Notes under the pieces: model-generated
The model's database searches: none
What the model was told of the DNA's origin: nothing
What the model saw: the letters and a program-made list of their open reading frames with translations, nothing else
Source: Oleiharenicola lentus
GTDB lineage: Bacteria > Verrucomicrobiota > Verrucomicrobiia > Opitutales > Opitutaceae
Reading direction: 5' to 3'
NCBI RefSeq assembly: GCF_004118375.1
Contig: NZ_SDHX01000001.1
Span: forward strand, 1,677,693 to 1,741,692
DNA: 64,000 nt
In this document: positions 8,408 to 17,629 of the stretch, piece after piece
Layout of the letters: each line of letters starts with the position of its first letter
Numbering within the stretch: the stretch's first letter is position 1
Position numbers and translations under genes: made by a program

Positions 8408-8866
8408 ATGAAGCAGGTTGAAATCCGCCTGAACATCAGCGCGGTGGCGCCGCTGCTCGACATCATCAAGGCCGCCGCCGACGACCTGCGCGACACGCTG
8501 GCGGTGAAGGCGACCTTTCCGGAGCATGACGCCGAGTTCAACGAGACCTGGACGCAGGACCTGATGGCGGGGCAGAACAGCGACGTGCGCGAGTTGCTCG
8601 GGCTGTTTGACTCGGACTTCTTCACCGACGGCGCCATCTCGATTGATTCCGAGAACTGCGACTCGCTGCTGCGGGCCTGCTCGGCGCTGCGCATCCGCAT
8701 CCTCACGCGCTGGCTCGCCGAAGTTTCGGCCGAGATCCTGGAGGACGAGGATGCTCCCGTGGAGCTGATTCCGCAGGAGCTGCGCCTGCCGTTTGCCGCC
8801 TACACGTTTCTCGACCAAATCCAGAAGATCATCCTCGAGCACCTGAGCCCGGCGGGGACGGAGTAG
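8408..8866 (+). CDS. ClpS-linked protein of unknown function (possibly DUF2017-like)
   Basis: A 152-residue acidic, mostly helical protein encoded two bases after clpS. A gene paired with clpS in actinobacteria encodes DUF2017. The layout here (an acidic N-terminal half with an EFNETWTQDLM stretch, then a long helical part ALRIRILTRWLAEVSAEIL) is reminiscent of it, but that match is inference. No catalytic motif is visible. Position suggests a role tied to Clp proteolysis. Its stop is TAG, evidence that amber is an ordinary stop in this genome. Confidence 0.82.
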   Translation: MKQVEIRLNISAVAPLLDIIKAAADDLRDTLAVKATFPEHDAEFNETWTQDLMAGQNSDVRELLGLFDSDFFTDGAISIDSENCDSLLRACSALRIRILTRWLAEVSAEILEDEDAPVELIPQELRLPFAAYTFLDQIQKIILEHLSPAGTE

Positions 8867-8880
8867 GCGAGGGGGAGAGA

Positions 8881-9042
8881 CCTGGGGGCTGAAACCTGAG
8901 ACCTGAAATAGGTCGGTGGCGCCCGGGTCGGTGCGGCATCGCCGCGGGCGAGGTCGCCCGCGCTCCAGAAGCTCGATCGTGCAGCCACGGCGACCCGCCG
9001 TGGGGGTTGTCTCAGGTTTCAGGTCGCAAGTTTCAGGTTTCC
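8881..9042. repeat. Inverted repeat, family D (GAAACCTGAGACCTG)
   Basis: Left GAAACCTGAGACCTGAAA and right CTCAGGTTTCAGGTCGCAAG with TTTCAGGTTT are reverse complements built from the heptamer-like unit ACCTGA. They bracket a GC-rich stretch at about 8920-8990 that contains GAGGTCGCCCGCGCTCC. The same unit appears inside ispG at 23268-23298. Confidence 0.7.
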
Positions 9043-9082
9043 GGCACTTGACGGCGGAGGGGACGGGCCTACCTTCGGCCCC

Positions 9083-9263
9083 GACACCCTGCAGTGTTCG
9101 AGGTGCCTTGATACACGCTCTTTGCCTTTGTAATAATTTGGGAGCTACCGACAGCCGTGTGGATGCCAGGCCGTAAACCGGAAGGCTGAAGCGCGGCGGG
9201 CGGCGCCCACCTTTAACATAAAAAGGACATGAGCCTTTGGGCGCACGGCACAGGCGGGGTGTC
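9083..9263 (+). ncRNA. ssrS: Candidate 6S RNA
   Basis: About 181 bases with no ORF, closed by a 10-bp terminal stem: GACACCCTGC (9083-9092) pairs with GCGGGGTGTC (9254-9263), one G-U. It is followed directly by CTCTTTTT. Inside, the 5' side has an unpaired A/U-rich stretch (TTTGCCTTTGTAATAATTTG). The 3' side has a CACCTTT..AAAAAGG hairpin in the place where E. coli 6S RNA has CACCTTG..AAGG. Length and closing stem fit 6S RNA, the RNA mimic of an open promoter that binds sigma70 holoenzyme. Identification is by shape only. Confidence 0.5.
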
Positions 9264-9280
9264 ACTCTTTTTCCCACACC

Positions 9281-9637
9281 ATGAACCCCCAGTATTACTA
9301 CCTGCTTCATATCTTCTCCCTGTTTGTGCTGACGGCGCACACGTTCATGGCCTTCGCCAATCCTGATCCGGCGAACCGGAAGCAGACGATGATCATCACC
9401 GGCATTGCCACCCTGCTGGTGCTCGTGAGCGGTTTCGGCCTGCTGGCCAAGATCCATGCGAACCAGTTTTCCGCCTGGGTGATCGTGAAGCTCGTGTGCT
9501 GGCTCGGCCTGTCGGCGCTCGCCGGCATCGCCTACCGCCGTCCGCACCTGCGCGGCACGCTGGCCGCCATCGCCCTCGGCCTGATCCTCGTGGCGCTCGC
9601 CACGGTTTACATCTTCCGCTTCCCCGCCGCGGTGTGA
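9281..9637 (+). CDS. Small four-helix membrane protein (SirB-like)
   Basis: A 118-residue integral membrane protein with four predicted helices and almost no soluble part. Its size and layout resemble the SirB family, whose role is poorly known, but I see no diagnostic motif. The ATG lies 17 bases after the candidate 6S RNA. Its stop overlaps the GTG start of the polymerase gene by four bases, so the two are probably translated together. Confidence 0.82.
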   Translation: MNPQYYYLLHIFSLFVLTAHTFMAFANPDPANRKQTMIITGIATLLVLVSGFGLLAKIHANQFSAWVIVKLVCWLGLSALAGIAYRRPHLRGTLAAIALGLILVALATVYIFRFPAAV

Positions 9638-11811
9638 GCGAGAAGCCGATCTGCGGTCTGTGGATTGACGACGACGGCCGCGCCTGGGTCTGCACCGCGC
9701 AGCCCGGCGGCGGCCGGCAGGAAAGAGAGGACAGCCTCCGGCCCTTTGCCTGGCTGTCGGAGGTCGTGGCCGGCGAAGGCATCGCGGTCGAGACGCTCCG
9801 GGGCGACGGACTGTTCCGGCATCTGCTGCACGCCGACTCGCTGGAGCGGTTCAACGCCTGCCTGAAGGCCGCGCCCGACGGCACGCAGCGCGACGTGCTC
9901 AAGCCCTACGAGAGCCAATGGCTCCTGCAGCGGCGCGCGCGGTTGTATGAAAATCTGCATTTTGCGGATTTGCGTCGCTGCCAGCTCGACATCGAGACGG
10001 CCGCGGCCGAGGCGGGCGGCTTCAGCGACGCCCGCAATCCGGGCGACCGCATCCTGGCCATCGGCCTGCAATGCGGCGACCGGCGCGAACTGCTGACACT
10101 GGGCGAGGAAACCGACGCCGGCGAAAAGCGCCTGCTGCTCGCCTTCAACGAACTGCTCCGCGAGATGGACCCCGACGTGGTCGAGGGCCACAACATCCAC
10201 AAGTTCGACCTCGATTACCTGCGCCAGCGGTCGAAGCGCCACAAGGTGCCCTGCGCGTGGGGCCGCTTCGGGCTCAACGCCGAGTTTCGCAACAGCCGCA
10301 TGAAGGTGGCCGAGCGCTGGATCGATTTCCCGCGCTGCGACCTGCCCGGCCGCGCCGTCATCGACACCTACCTGCTCGTCCAACAATACGACGTCACCGC
10401 CCGCGAGATGACCGGTTACGGCCTCAAGGAGGTCGCGGTCTATTTCGGCATCACGCCGGAGTCGGGCGAGGGCCGCACCTACATTGACGGCGCGCAGATC
10501 CAGCACGCCTTCCGCGAAAACCGGGAACAGTTCCTGGCCTACCTCGCCGATGATCTGCGCGAGACCAAGGGCCTCGCCGACGTTTTGTTGCCGACCTATT
10601 TCGAGCAGGCGCGGGCGTTTCCGATCCTGCTGCAGGAGGCGGCGCTGCGCGGTTCCGGCGGCAAGGTGGACCTCCTGTTCCTCGAGGAATACTACCACGC
10701 GCGGGCGGCTTGCCCGGCGCCGTTGGGTGAGATTGAGACCTTCGAGGGCGGGTTCACCCGCAGTTTCCAGGAGGGCGTGTTCAAGCACGTCCTGCATTTC
10801 GACGTGGCCTCGCTTTACCCGAGCCTGTTGCTGGCCATCGGCCGCAACCCGAAGACCGACACGCTGGGCGTGTTCATCCCGATGCTGCGCCGGCTGCGCG
10901 AATACCGCCTGAAATACAAGCAGCTGGCCAAGACCGCCCCGACGGCCGCCGAGCGCGACGAAGCCCAGGCGCGGCAAACGGCGTTCAAGATTCTCATCAA
11001 CTCGTTCTACGGCTACCTCGGTTTCTCCGCCGCGCGCTTCGGCGACGGGGAACTCGCGGCCGAGGTGACGCGGCGCGGCCGCGAGCTGCTGCAGGCGCTG
11101 ATCGCCGAGTTCGAACGACTCGGCTGCACCATTCTCGAAGCCGACACCGACGGCATCTACCTCTCGGCAAAGGCGCACTTCGAAAAACCCGAGGAACTGC
11201 TCGCTTCGGTGGCGAAGATCATGCCGCCGGGCATCGAGCTGGAGTTCGACGGACGTTACGACGCCATGTTCTGCTACAAGGCCAAGAACTACGCTCTCGC
11301 CGCGGGCGGCGAGATCACGCTGCGCGGGTCGGCGCTGCGCTCGCGCGGCATCGAGCCCTTCCTGAAACGGCTCGGCGACCACCTCATCGCGCATGTGCTG
11401 GGCGTATCGCCCGACTCGCCGGAAGCTGAGGTGAATCGCCTTCGCCACAGTATCGCAGATCGTTCGCATCCGGTCGCCGACCTCGCGAAGTCCGAGACCC
11501 TCAGTCAAAACCCGGAAGCCTACGAACAGTGGGTGGCGGGCGGCGGAAAGCCCCGGCGCGCCGCCGCCGAAGTCGCGCTCCAGATGAACCCGCGCCCGCG
11601 CATGGGCGAGCGGGTCAGCTACTACATCGTCGCCAAGGCCAAGGGCCAGACCTCCGACTGGCAGCGCGCCCGGCCCCTCGCCAGCCATGATCCGGCCAAG
11701 GCCCCTTACGATCCTGTCTATTACCTGGAAAAAATCGACGACTGGCTCGAACGGTATGGACGTTTCATCGGGATTAAGCCACACAGCGACCAGCAGGAAA
11801 TGCTCCTCTGA
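9634..11811 (+). CDS. B-family DNA polymerase
   Basis: 725-aa family B polymerase with proofreading exonuclease. Exonuclease motifs: ExoI in CQLDIETAAAEAGG, ExoII in VVEGHNIHKFDLDYL, ExoIII in FLAYLADDLRET. Polymerase motifs: A (DVASLYPSLLLAIGRNP), B (KILINSFYGYLGF) and C (EADTDGIYL). All catalytic aspartates are present, so it looks active. It is shorter than E. coli Pol II. The GTG at 9634 overlaps the upstream stop and gives a start near the conserved region; longer in-frame extension only shadows the previous gene. Bacterial B-type polymerases are usually linked to repair or lesion bypass; no repair genes are adjacent. Confidence 0.9.
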   Translation: MSEKPICGLWIDDDGRAWVCTAQPGGGRQEREDSLRPFAWLSEVVAGEGIAVETLRGDGLFRHLLHADSLERFNACLKAAPDGTQRDVLKPYESQWLLQRRARLYENLHFADLRRCQLDIETAAAEAGGFSDARNPGDRILAIGLQCGDRRELLTLGEETDAGEKRLLLAFNELLREMDPDVVEGHNIHKFDLDYLRQRSKRHKVPCAWGRFGLNAEFRNSRMKVAERWIDFPRCDLPGRAVIDTYLLVQQYDVTAREMTGYGLKEVAVYFGITPESGEGRTYIDGAQIQHAFRENREQFLAYLADDLRETKGLADVLLPTYFEQARAFPILLQEAALRGSGGKVDLLFLEEYYHARAACPAPLGEIETFEGGFTRSFQEGVFKHVLHFDVASLYPSLLLAIGRNPKTDTLGVFIPMLRRLREYRLKYKQLAKTAPTAAERDEAQARQTAFKILINSFYGYLGFSAARFGDGELAAEVTRRGRELLQALIAEFERLGCTILEADTDGIYLSAKAHFEKPEELLASVAKIMPPGIELEFDGRYDAMFCYKAKNYALAAGGEITLRGSALRSRGIEPFLKRLGDHLIAHVLGVSPDSPEAEVNRLRHSIADRSHPVADLAKSETLSQNPEAYEQWVAGGGKPRRAAAEVALQMNPRPRMGERVSYYIVAKAKGQTSDWQRARPLASHDPAKAPYDPVYYLEKIDDWLERYGRFIGIKPHSDQQEMLL

Positions 11812-11813
11812 CC

Positions 11814-13292
11814 ATGCGCACGCGTATCTGTTTCTATCTCCTACTGCTGCTTCCTCTGCTGGTTTACTGGCAGACCCTGTCGCATGAGTATGGCATCCGG
11901 GAGGATTACCAATTCCTGCGCATCGCCCGCGAAGAGCAGGGCGAACTGGTCAAGGTGACCGCTTCCCACGGGCGTCCGCTTTACGGTGCGCTGCTGGAGA
12001 CCAGCTATGCGCTGGCCGGTCAGGTGGAGAACCTCATGTGGATGCGGTTGCTGAGTGTGGGGCTGCTGGTGGTTCTGGCCATCGTGCTTTGGCGTCAGCT
12101 TTATCACTCGAACTGGGGCGAAGTGGAGTCCGCCGCCCTCAGCCTCGGCATCGTCTTCCTGCCTTCGTCGCAATTTGTGGTCGGCGCGGCGGCCTGCTGG
12201 CCGCAGGTGCTCACGCTGGTCCTCGCGCTGGCGGGTTTCTCCGCCGTCGAGACCGAGATCGAGCGGGGCGGCCTCAAGCGCGTGGTGGCCCTCCTCGGCG
12301 GCTGCATGATCTACGCCGCCGCCTCCCTGATCTACCAGTCCAACGTGCTCTTCGCGCTGGTGCCGATCACGGCCATCTTCCTCGTCCGCAGCGGTCGCGA
12401 GCCGCTCAACGACCTCAAGTGGGGTGGGACCCATCTCGCCGTGATGCTCACCGGCATGCTGCTCGGCTGGCTGCTCGTGCAGGGGCTCTTCAGCAACGGC
12501 GTGTTCGAGCAGTCCGGGCGGATGGCGCTTGAGACCAACCCGTTCACCAAGCTGCTCTGGTTCGTGCTGCACCCGCTGCCCAACTCGCTGGCGCTTTACG
12601 CGATCGCCGACGATCATTTCAGCGGGGTGATATTCTATGCGCTGCTGGCGCTCGGCATGATCGCGCTGTTCTACTTTGCCTTCCGCCGCGTGCAGGCCTC
12701 GGGCAACGCGGTGGCGCTGCGCAAGTGGAAGATCGTGCTCTTCGCGCTGCCTTTCCTCGCCTCGGCCATCAGTCTTGTCGCGGCGGAGCGCTCCGCGGGC
12801 TATCGCACGCTCTTTGCCCTGGCCGGCTTGGTGCTCATGCTCGGCTTCTTCGCCGTCCGCACCCTGCTGGAGGGGCGCAAGGTCAAGACCCACCTGCTTT
12901 ACAGCGGTTACGCGGGGGTGTTTGCGCTGGTGGGCTTCGTGGCCGAACGCCAGCCCTACCTGCTGGTGGCCGAGCCCCAGGGCCACGAGTGGAGCCTCAT
13001 GCGCGGCGCCGTCCTCCGTGCTGGCTTCAACAAGGTGGTCCGCGCCTATGTCATCACCCCGACCGCCGACCAGCGCTCGACCACCCGGATTTATCGCGAC
13101 GAGTTTGGCGTCGTGACCAGCGCTTCCGAGCGCGCGGCGCAGGAGATGTTCAAGGCCGCGGTGCGGGCCCGTTTTCCGGACAAGCTGCCGCGTGGTTCCG
13201 CCTACACCGTCGAGGCGGGCCCCGCCGAGCCGGCCGCCGGCACCTACGATCTCGTCGTGGACATGCGCAAGCTCGCCGAGCTGCGCCAGTGA
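11814..13292 (+). CDS. Polytopic membrane protein of unknown function
   Basis: A 492-residue protein with roughly ten hydrophobic helices and a soluble C-terminal domain of about 115 residues. The first helix is followed by YGIREDYQFLR, an acidic loop seen in some membrane glycosyltransferases, but no assigned family motif is clear. The ATG comes two bases after the polymerase stop, so it is the last gene of that operon. Confidence 0.82.
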   Translation: MRTRICFYLLLLLPLLVYWQTLSHEYGIREDYQFLRIAREEQGELVKVTASHGRPLYGALLETSYALAGQVENLMWMRLLSVGLLVVLAIVLWRQLYHSNWGEVESAALSLGIVFLPSSQFVVGAAACWPQVLTLVLALAGFSAVETEIERGGLKRVVALLGGCMIYAAASLIYQSNVLFALVPITAIFLVRSGREPLNDLKWGGTHLAVMLTGMLLGWLLVQGLFSNGVFEQSGRMALETNPFTKLLWFVLHPLPNSLALYAIADDHFSGVIFYALLALGMIALFYFAFRRVQASGNAVALRKWKIVLFALPFLASAISLVAAERSAGYRTLFALAGLVLMLGFFAVRTLLEGRKVKTHLLYSGYAGVFALVGFVAERQPYLLVAEPQGHEWSLMRGAVLRAGFNKVVRAYVITPTADQRSTTRIYRDEFGVVTSASERAAQEMFKAAVRARFPDKLPRGSAYTVEAGPAEPAAGTYDLVVDMRKLAELRQ

Positions 13293-13316
13293 GCCTGGCG
13301 TGACCGGCCCCGGGGC

Positions 13317-13463
13317 AACAAGCCCGGCACAGCTGGAGCTGTGCCCTCCAAATGGGGTGACGATCAGTCCTGCGAGGCCTCCCCGCAGGGCCAAAAAAAA
13401 CCGGCCCGAGGGCGGGCCGGCTCCAGTGGTCCGGAACGGCGGGTGCGGAGACCCGCCCTCCAT
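13317..13463. repeat. Family B repeats around a minus-strand terminator
   Basis: Between two convergent genes. It contains CCCGGCACAGCTGGAGCTGTG (13323-13343) followed by CCCTCC, and a family B hairpin (about 13430-13462: GGCGGGTGCGGAGACCCGCC then CTCCATG). Together with the terminator at 13393 these occupy the whole gap. Confidence 0.65.
13393..13420 (-). terminator. Rho-independent terminator of the molybdenum hydroxylase operon
   Basis: On the minus strand the sequence reads CCGGCCCG, loop CCCT, CGGGCCGG and then eight T. This perfect 8-bp stem with U-tract lies 46 bases after the stop of the large-subunit gene. Confidence 0.85.
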
Positions 13464-13465
13464 GT

Positions 13466-15718
13466 TCAGCTCCAGCTCAGGTCGCTCTTGAGGATCGGCC
13501 AGGTGCGGATGCGCTTGCCGCAGGCGGCGAAGATCGCGTTGCAGACCGCGGGCATCACGACCGGGTAGGGCGGTTCGCCCAGGCCGGTGGGCGGGTTGGC
13601 GCTCTGGATGAAGTGGACCGTGACCTTCGGCGCGGCGTTGATGCGCAGCAACGGGAAGTCGTGGAAGTTGCTCTGCACGGCGCGGCCTTCGTCGAACGTC
13701 ATTTCCTGCAGCCAGATCGCGCCGAGTCCGTCCATGACGGAGCCCTCCATCTGGTTCTCGGCGCCGCTCAGGTTGATGATCGGGCCGACGTCGGCGACGG
13801 TGGTGAACTCCTTCACCGTCAGCGTGCCATCCTGGGCCACCGCGACGTGCGCGACCATCGCGACGTAGCCGGAGTGGGAGAAATGAAACGCGACGCCGCG
13901 GCCTTCGCCCTTGGGCAGCGGTTGGCCCCAGCCGGATTTCCCGGCGGCGAGACGGACCACAGCCTTCATGCGGCCGGTGTCGTAGGGCGCGCCCCGCTGC
14001 CCGGTGCTCGGCGGCACGACCCGGTCGTCGCCCAGCAGTTCGAGCCGGAACTCGACCGGATCGCGGCCGGCGGCATGAGCCAGTTCGTCTATGAAACTCT
14101 GGAACACCCAGGCCAGTGCGTTGCTGCGCGGGGCGCGCATCGGGCCGCTCGGGATCATCGTGGAGAGGATGGTCTGATCGAGGTGGAAGTTCGGCACGAA
14201 GCGCGCGGGCAGTTCGTCGGGGCTCAGGTCCGCGCCGGAGGCGGGTCGCTCGGTGTTCTTGAACCCGTAGGTCACGAAATGATTCTGCCAGGCGCTGAGC
14301 TTGCCCGCGGCGTCCACCGCGCCCTTGAGGAAGTGGAACCCGCCGGGGCGGTGGTAGCAGTCGTGGCGCATGTCGTCCTCGCGGGTCCACGTGAGTTTCA
14401 CGGGCTTGCCGCCCGTGCGCAGCGCGATGGCTGCGGCCTCCGCCATGTAGTCGTTGGCGAGGCGCCGGCCAAAGCCGCCGCCGCCGCGCACGAAGTTGAG
14501 CTTCAGCTTCTCCTTCGGGATCTTGAAGGTGTTGGCGACGAGATCCTGGCCGGAGCCGGGCGTCTGCGACGTGGTCCAGAATTCGATGCCGTCGTCCTTG
14601 GCCCACGCGGTGCAGCCCTGCGGCTCGAGCGTGGCGTGGTTGAGGTAGGGGTAGGTGTATTCGGCCTCGACGACCTTGGCGGCGGAGGCAAGCGCAGCGG
14701 CAACGTCGCCGTCGGTGCGCACGTTCTTGCCGCCGGCCCTGGCCGCTGCGGCCGCCTTGGCGGCAAAGGCTTCGCTCGAGTGGCCCGCGCCCGCGCTCTC
14801 GTCCCACTCGACGTTGAGCTGTTTCTTGGCGGAAAACGCCGCCCAGGTGGAGGTGGCGACAATGGCCACGCCGGGCTTGAGGCCGTTGGGGTTGTCGGTG
14901 CCTTCGAGCACGAAACAGTCGAGCACGCCGGGGAGCTTCTTGATGCGCTCAACATTGGCGGAGATGACCTTGCCGCCAAAGACGGGGCACTTTTCGTAGG
15001 CGGCGTAGACCAGGCCGGGGAGCACTTGGTCGATGCCGAAGAGCGGCCGGCCGGTGACAATGGCGGGATTGTCCACGCCGCCGACGCGCGAGCCCATGAC
15101 GCGGAACTCGCCTTCCTTCTTCAGGCGCACGGTTTTCTCGTCGGGGATGGGCAGGGTGGCGGCCTTGGTGGCGAGCTGGCCGTAGGTGGCGCTGCGGCCG
15201 GTGGCGGAGTGGATGACGCGGCCCTTCTCGGTCGTGAGCTGGTCGGCGGGCACGCCCCAGGTCTGGGCCGCCACCTCGATGAGCATCACGCGCGCGGTGG
15301 CGCCGGCCACGCGGAGGCGCTGGTAATTGTCCGGCGTGGAGCGGCTGCCGCCGGCGAACTGGGCGCCGACGTCGCCGCGCAGACCGGCCTGTTCCACGAC
15401 GATGGTGTTGAAGTCCACGTCGAGCTCCTCGGCCACGATCATGGGCAGGTGGGTCTTCACGCCCTGGCCGGTCTCGGGGTTTTTCGCGAGGATGGTGATG
15501 ATGTTCTCCGGCGTGATGCGGATGAAGGGATTCGGCGTGAACTGCTTCGCGGTGTCGTCGAGCAGGTTGGCCGCGGCCTGGGCAAAGGTCTGGCCCGGCA
15601 GCAGGAAGCCGATGGCGAAGCCGCCGCCGGTGAGGGCGGAAATGCGCAGGAATTCGCGACGGGGGAGGGCCTTAGGGGAGGGTGAAGGTGAAAGTGAGGG
15701 TGAGTCGGAGGGTTTCAT
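13466..15718 (-). CDS. Molybdenum hydroxylase large subunit, IorB-like (Tat-exported)
   Basis: 750-aa aldehyde-oxidase/xanthine-dehydrogenase-type subunit of the isoquinoline 1-oxidoreductase beta family, which binds molybdopterin cytosine dinucleotide and hydroxylates aromatic N-heterocycles or aldehydes. A twin-arginine signal ([19 protein letters not shown], from residue 20) predicts folded export to the periplasm. Typical stretches: [36 protein letters not shown] and [21 protein letters not shown] near the end, where the catalytic Glu lies. The N-terminus has a Ser-Pro run from a GAGGGTGAAGGTGAAAG tandem repeat. The start overlaps the small-subunit stop by four bases. Confidence 0.92.
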   Translation of the reverse strand: MKPSDSPSLSPSPSPKALPRREFLRISALTGGGFAIGFLLPGQTFAQAAANLLDDTAKQFTPNPFIRITPENIITILAKNPETGQGVKTHLPMIVAEELDVDFNTIVVEQAGLRGDVGAQFAGGSRSTPDNYQRLRVAGATARVMLIEVAAQTWGVPADQLTTEKGRVIHSATGRSATYGQLATKAATLPIPDEKTVRLKKEGEFRVMGSRVGGVDNPAIVTGRPLFGIDQVLPGLVYAAYEKCPVFGGKVISANVERIKKLPGVLDCFVLEGTDNPNGLKPGVAIVATSTWAAFSAKKQLNVEWDESAGAGHSSEAFAAKAAAAARAGGKNVRTDGDVAAALASAAKVVEAEYTYPYLNHATLEPQGCTAWAKDDGIEFWTTSQTPGSGQDLVANTFKIPKEKLKLNFVRGGGGFGRRLANDYMAEAAAIALRTGGKPVKLTWTREDDMRHDCYHRPGGFHFLKGAVDAAGKLSAWQNHFVTYGFKNTERPASGADLSPDELPARFVPNFHLDQTILSTMIPSGPMRAPRSNALAWVFQSFIDELAHAAGRDPVEFRLELLGDDRVVPPSTGQRGAPYDTGRMKAVVRLAAGKSGWGQPLPKGEGRGVAFHFSHSGYVAMVAHVAVAQDGTLTVKEFTTVADVGPIINLSGAENQMEGSVMDGLGAIWLQEMTFDEGRAVQSNFHDFPLLRINAAPKVTVHFIQSANPPTGLGEPPYPVVMPAVCNAIFAACGKRIRTWPILKSDLSWS

Positions 15719-16254
15719 GACACGGCCTCCGTGCTTTCGTGGAGGGTCGGTCTCCGCACCGACCGCGGCCCGTCGGGAGACGGGCCCTCCAGGGAAACCT
15801 TCTTTGTCGCCGCATCCTTGATCGCGGCGCGGATGCGGACGTAGGTGCCGCAGCGGCAGAGGTTGCCGGCCATCGCGGCGTCGATGTCGGCATCGGTGGG
15901 CGAGGGGGTCTGCTTGAGGAGAGCGGCGGCGGTCATGATCTGGCCGGCCTGGCAGTAGCCGCACTGCGGGACGTCGTGGTCGCACCAGGCTTTTTGCAGC
16001 GGGTGCGCGCCGGCGGGGTCGAGGCCCTCGATGGTGGTGACGGGCGTGTTGCCGACGGCGGAGACGGGCGTCTGGCAGGAGCGCACCGGCACGCCGTTGA
16101 GGTGGACGGTGCAGGCGCCGCAGAGGCCCATGCCGCAGCCATATTTGGTGCCGACGAGGCCGAGGTTGTCGCGGAGCGCCCAGAGGAGCGGGGTGTCGGC
16201 AGCCACGGTGACCGTGTGCGCCTGCCCGTTAACTTTCAGAGTGTAGGAGGGCAT
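15715..16254 (-). CDS. Molybdenum hydroxylase 2Fe-2S subunit, IorA-like
   Basis: 179-aa electron-transfer subunit carrying two [2Fe-2S] clusters. The plant-type ferredoxin cluster uses C40, C45, C48 and C60 ([15 protein letters not shown]). The second uses C98, C101, C133 and C135 ([13 protein letters not shown]). It pairs with the Tat-exported large subunit translated from the overlapping next gene; it has no signal itself and would ride with it. Residues from about 154 to the end are encoded by a family B palindrome (15739-15793), so the last 25 or so residues ([20 protein letters not shown]..) are not part of the family. Confidence 0.93.
   Translation of the reverse strand: MPSYTLKVNGQAHTVTVAADTPLLWALRDNLGLVGTKYGCGMGLCGACTVHLNGVPVRSCQTPVSAVGNTPVTTIEGLDPAGAHPLQKAWCDHDVPQCGYCQAGQIMTAAALLKQTPSPTDADIDAAMAGNLCRCGTYVRIRAAIKDAATKKVSLEGPSPDGPRSVRRPTLHESTEAVS
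15739..15793. repeat. Family B palindrome inside coding sequence
   Basis: GTGGAGGGTCGGTCTCCGCA, then CCGACCGCGGCCCGTCGG, then GAGACGGGCCCTCCAGGG. This is the same element as the intergenic copies at 1649 and 3540, here in frame at the 3' end of the Fe-S subunit gene. Confidence 0.75.
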
Positions 16255-16407
16255 GGAAAGCTGGCAGTGAGCCTGTCCACTCACCCTCCCGCGTCAAATG
16301 CCGAGATGGTATATTGGTTGAGCAGATTCGGGGCGGAATGATCCGCGAGTAAACTTGGCAGTAAATGGGTCTGCCCGCGCCGGACTTTGCCATAAATGCG
16401 ATGAGTA

Positions 16408-16483
16408 AGGTAGGGCCTGACCTCTGGGCAGGCCGGGGGCTTTCGCGAATGTTGCCGGGCCGCTCGGAGATCGGCCCCTACCT
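16408..16483. repeat. GTAGGGCC inverted repeat
   Basis: The 265-base gap between two minus-strand genes holds one imperfect palindrome: AAGGTAGGGCCTGACC on the left and GATCGGCCCCTACCT on the right. The rest of the gap (16255-16407), which should contain the promoter of the Fe-S subunit gene, shows no clear feature. Confidence 0.55.
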
Positions 16484-16519
16484 AAAGACAAGCGTTTCCT
16501 CGTGGGGTAATCGCAGGCT

Positions 16520-17518
16520 TTACGGCAGATTGGTGGCGTGTGCGTTCAGGACCGCTTCCAGTTTCTGCAGAATTTCCGGCGAGGCCACGGGCGCGCCGCC
16601 GAGCACCAGCAGACTGAAGTTGTCGGCCAGGATCTCTTCCGGGTGGATGATGTAGCGCGTGTTGCGGCCCACTTGTTCAAAGAAGCCGGACACTTCATTC
16701 AGCCCGACGTGCCGGGCTTCCCCGCCGGCGCGGAGCGGGGTGACGGCGGACGAGCCCGGGGTGCGCTCGACCAGCAGAAAGCGGAACTGGAGGTAGTTGA
16801 AGAATTCGCCGCCCTTGGCCTCGTCGTAGGTCTCGGCTCCGGCGAAGAGGATCGGGATCACCCAGTGCGGTTCGCCGGCCACCTGCACGCGGAGGCAGTG
16901 GTCGTTGCGCGGGGCATCCGGGTTGGTGATCTTGCGGGCCTGCAGTTCGGCCGGGAAGGCCACCTCGTCGCAGGCCTCGAAGCCGATCGCCCGGTAGAGC
17001 GCCTCGCGCAGGGCGGGGTTGGTCCGGGAAAGGATGTGAAACAGCTCGTGGCAGATCAGCTTCTCCAGGCCGGCCTGGGGCTGGGCGAGGTCGTCGGTGG
17101 GGAAGATGATGGCATGGGCGCGGGTGTAGGCGGCCTGGCCCTCCTCGTCGCCCGTGGTGCGGATCAGCAGGATGTCCTTGGGCAGCGGCAGGGCGCGCGC
17201 CGCCAGCTTTGCCTGCACGGCGTCCAGGGCGGCGGACATTTTCTCCCGCTCCGCGTTGCTCCACGGCAGCACCTTGCCCGTGACGAACTGGAGGAACTCC
17301 TTCTCGCTGACGGCCCGGCTGGTCTTCAACCGCGCCGCCCGGTCGAAGGGACTGAGGCGCTGGACGAAATCATCGCTGGTGCCCAGGACGTCAGCGGCCT
17401 GTTCCACCGAGGCGAAGTGCACCGTGGTGCCGGCGCCGAGCTTGATCTCGGCCCGGGCGGCGACGACCGCGAGCAAAAGCAGAGCACAGATCCAAGCATG
17501 ACAGGAAGCGGTTTTCAT
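16520..17518 (-). CDS. Secreted HExxH-motif protein (putative metalloprotease)
   Basis: 332-aa protein with a signal peptide (residues 1-23, cleavage near ARA). A zinc-protease motif HELFH is at residues 157-161, followed by a downstream acidic stretch GFEACDEVAF. This fits a gluzincin-like peptidase, but I do not recognise the family; the motif alone does not prove activity. The ATG at 17518 starts the signal peptide; 14 upstream in-frame residues have no signal character. The gene is the last normal-GC gene before the low-GC cassette array. Confidence 0.83.
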   Translation of the reverse strand: MKTASCHAWICALLLLAVVAARAEIKLGAGTTVHFASVEQAADVLGTSDDFVQRLSPFDRAARLKTSRAVSEKEFLQFVTGKVLPWSNAEREKMSAALDAVQAKLAARALPLPKDILLIRTTGDEEGQAAYTRAHAIIFPTDDLAQPQAGLEKLICHELFHILSRTNPALREALYRAIGFEACDEVAFPAELQARKITNPDAPRNDHCLRVQVAGEPHWVIPILFAGAETYDEAKGGEFFNYLQFRFLLVERTPGSSAVTPLRAGGEARHVGLNEVSGFFEQVGRNTRYIIHPEEILADNFSLLVLGGAPVASPEILQKLEAVLNAHATNLP

Positions 17519-17629
17519 GGGGAGCGCGCAAGAAGTCAGGCCGGCCTCGGGATTTGGCAATGGTCAACTGGCGAGATCAATTTCCGCCGCGTGAACCCAT
17601 TTCAGAACCGTAGTGCCTGGATCGGCTCT

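Noticed and set aside
8881-9042. GAAACCTGA tandem copies as a CRISPR array
   Set aside because: Units are 6-12 bases, adjacent and without spacers of constant length; no cas genes are present.
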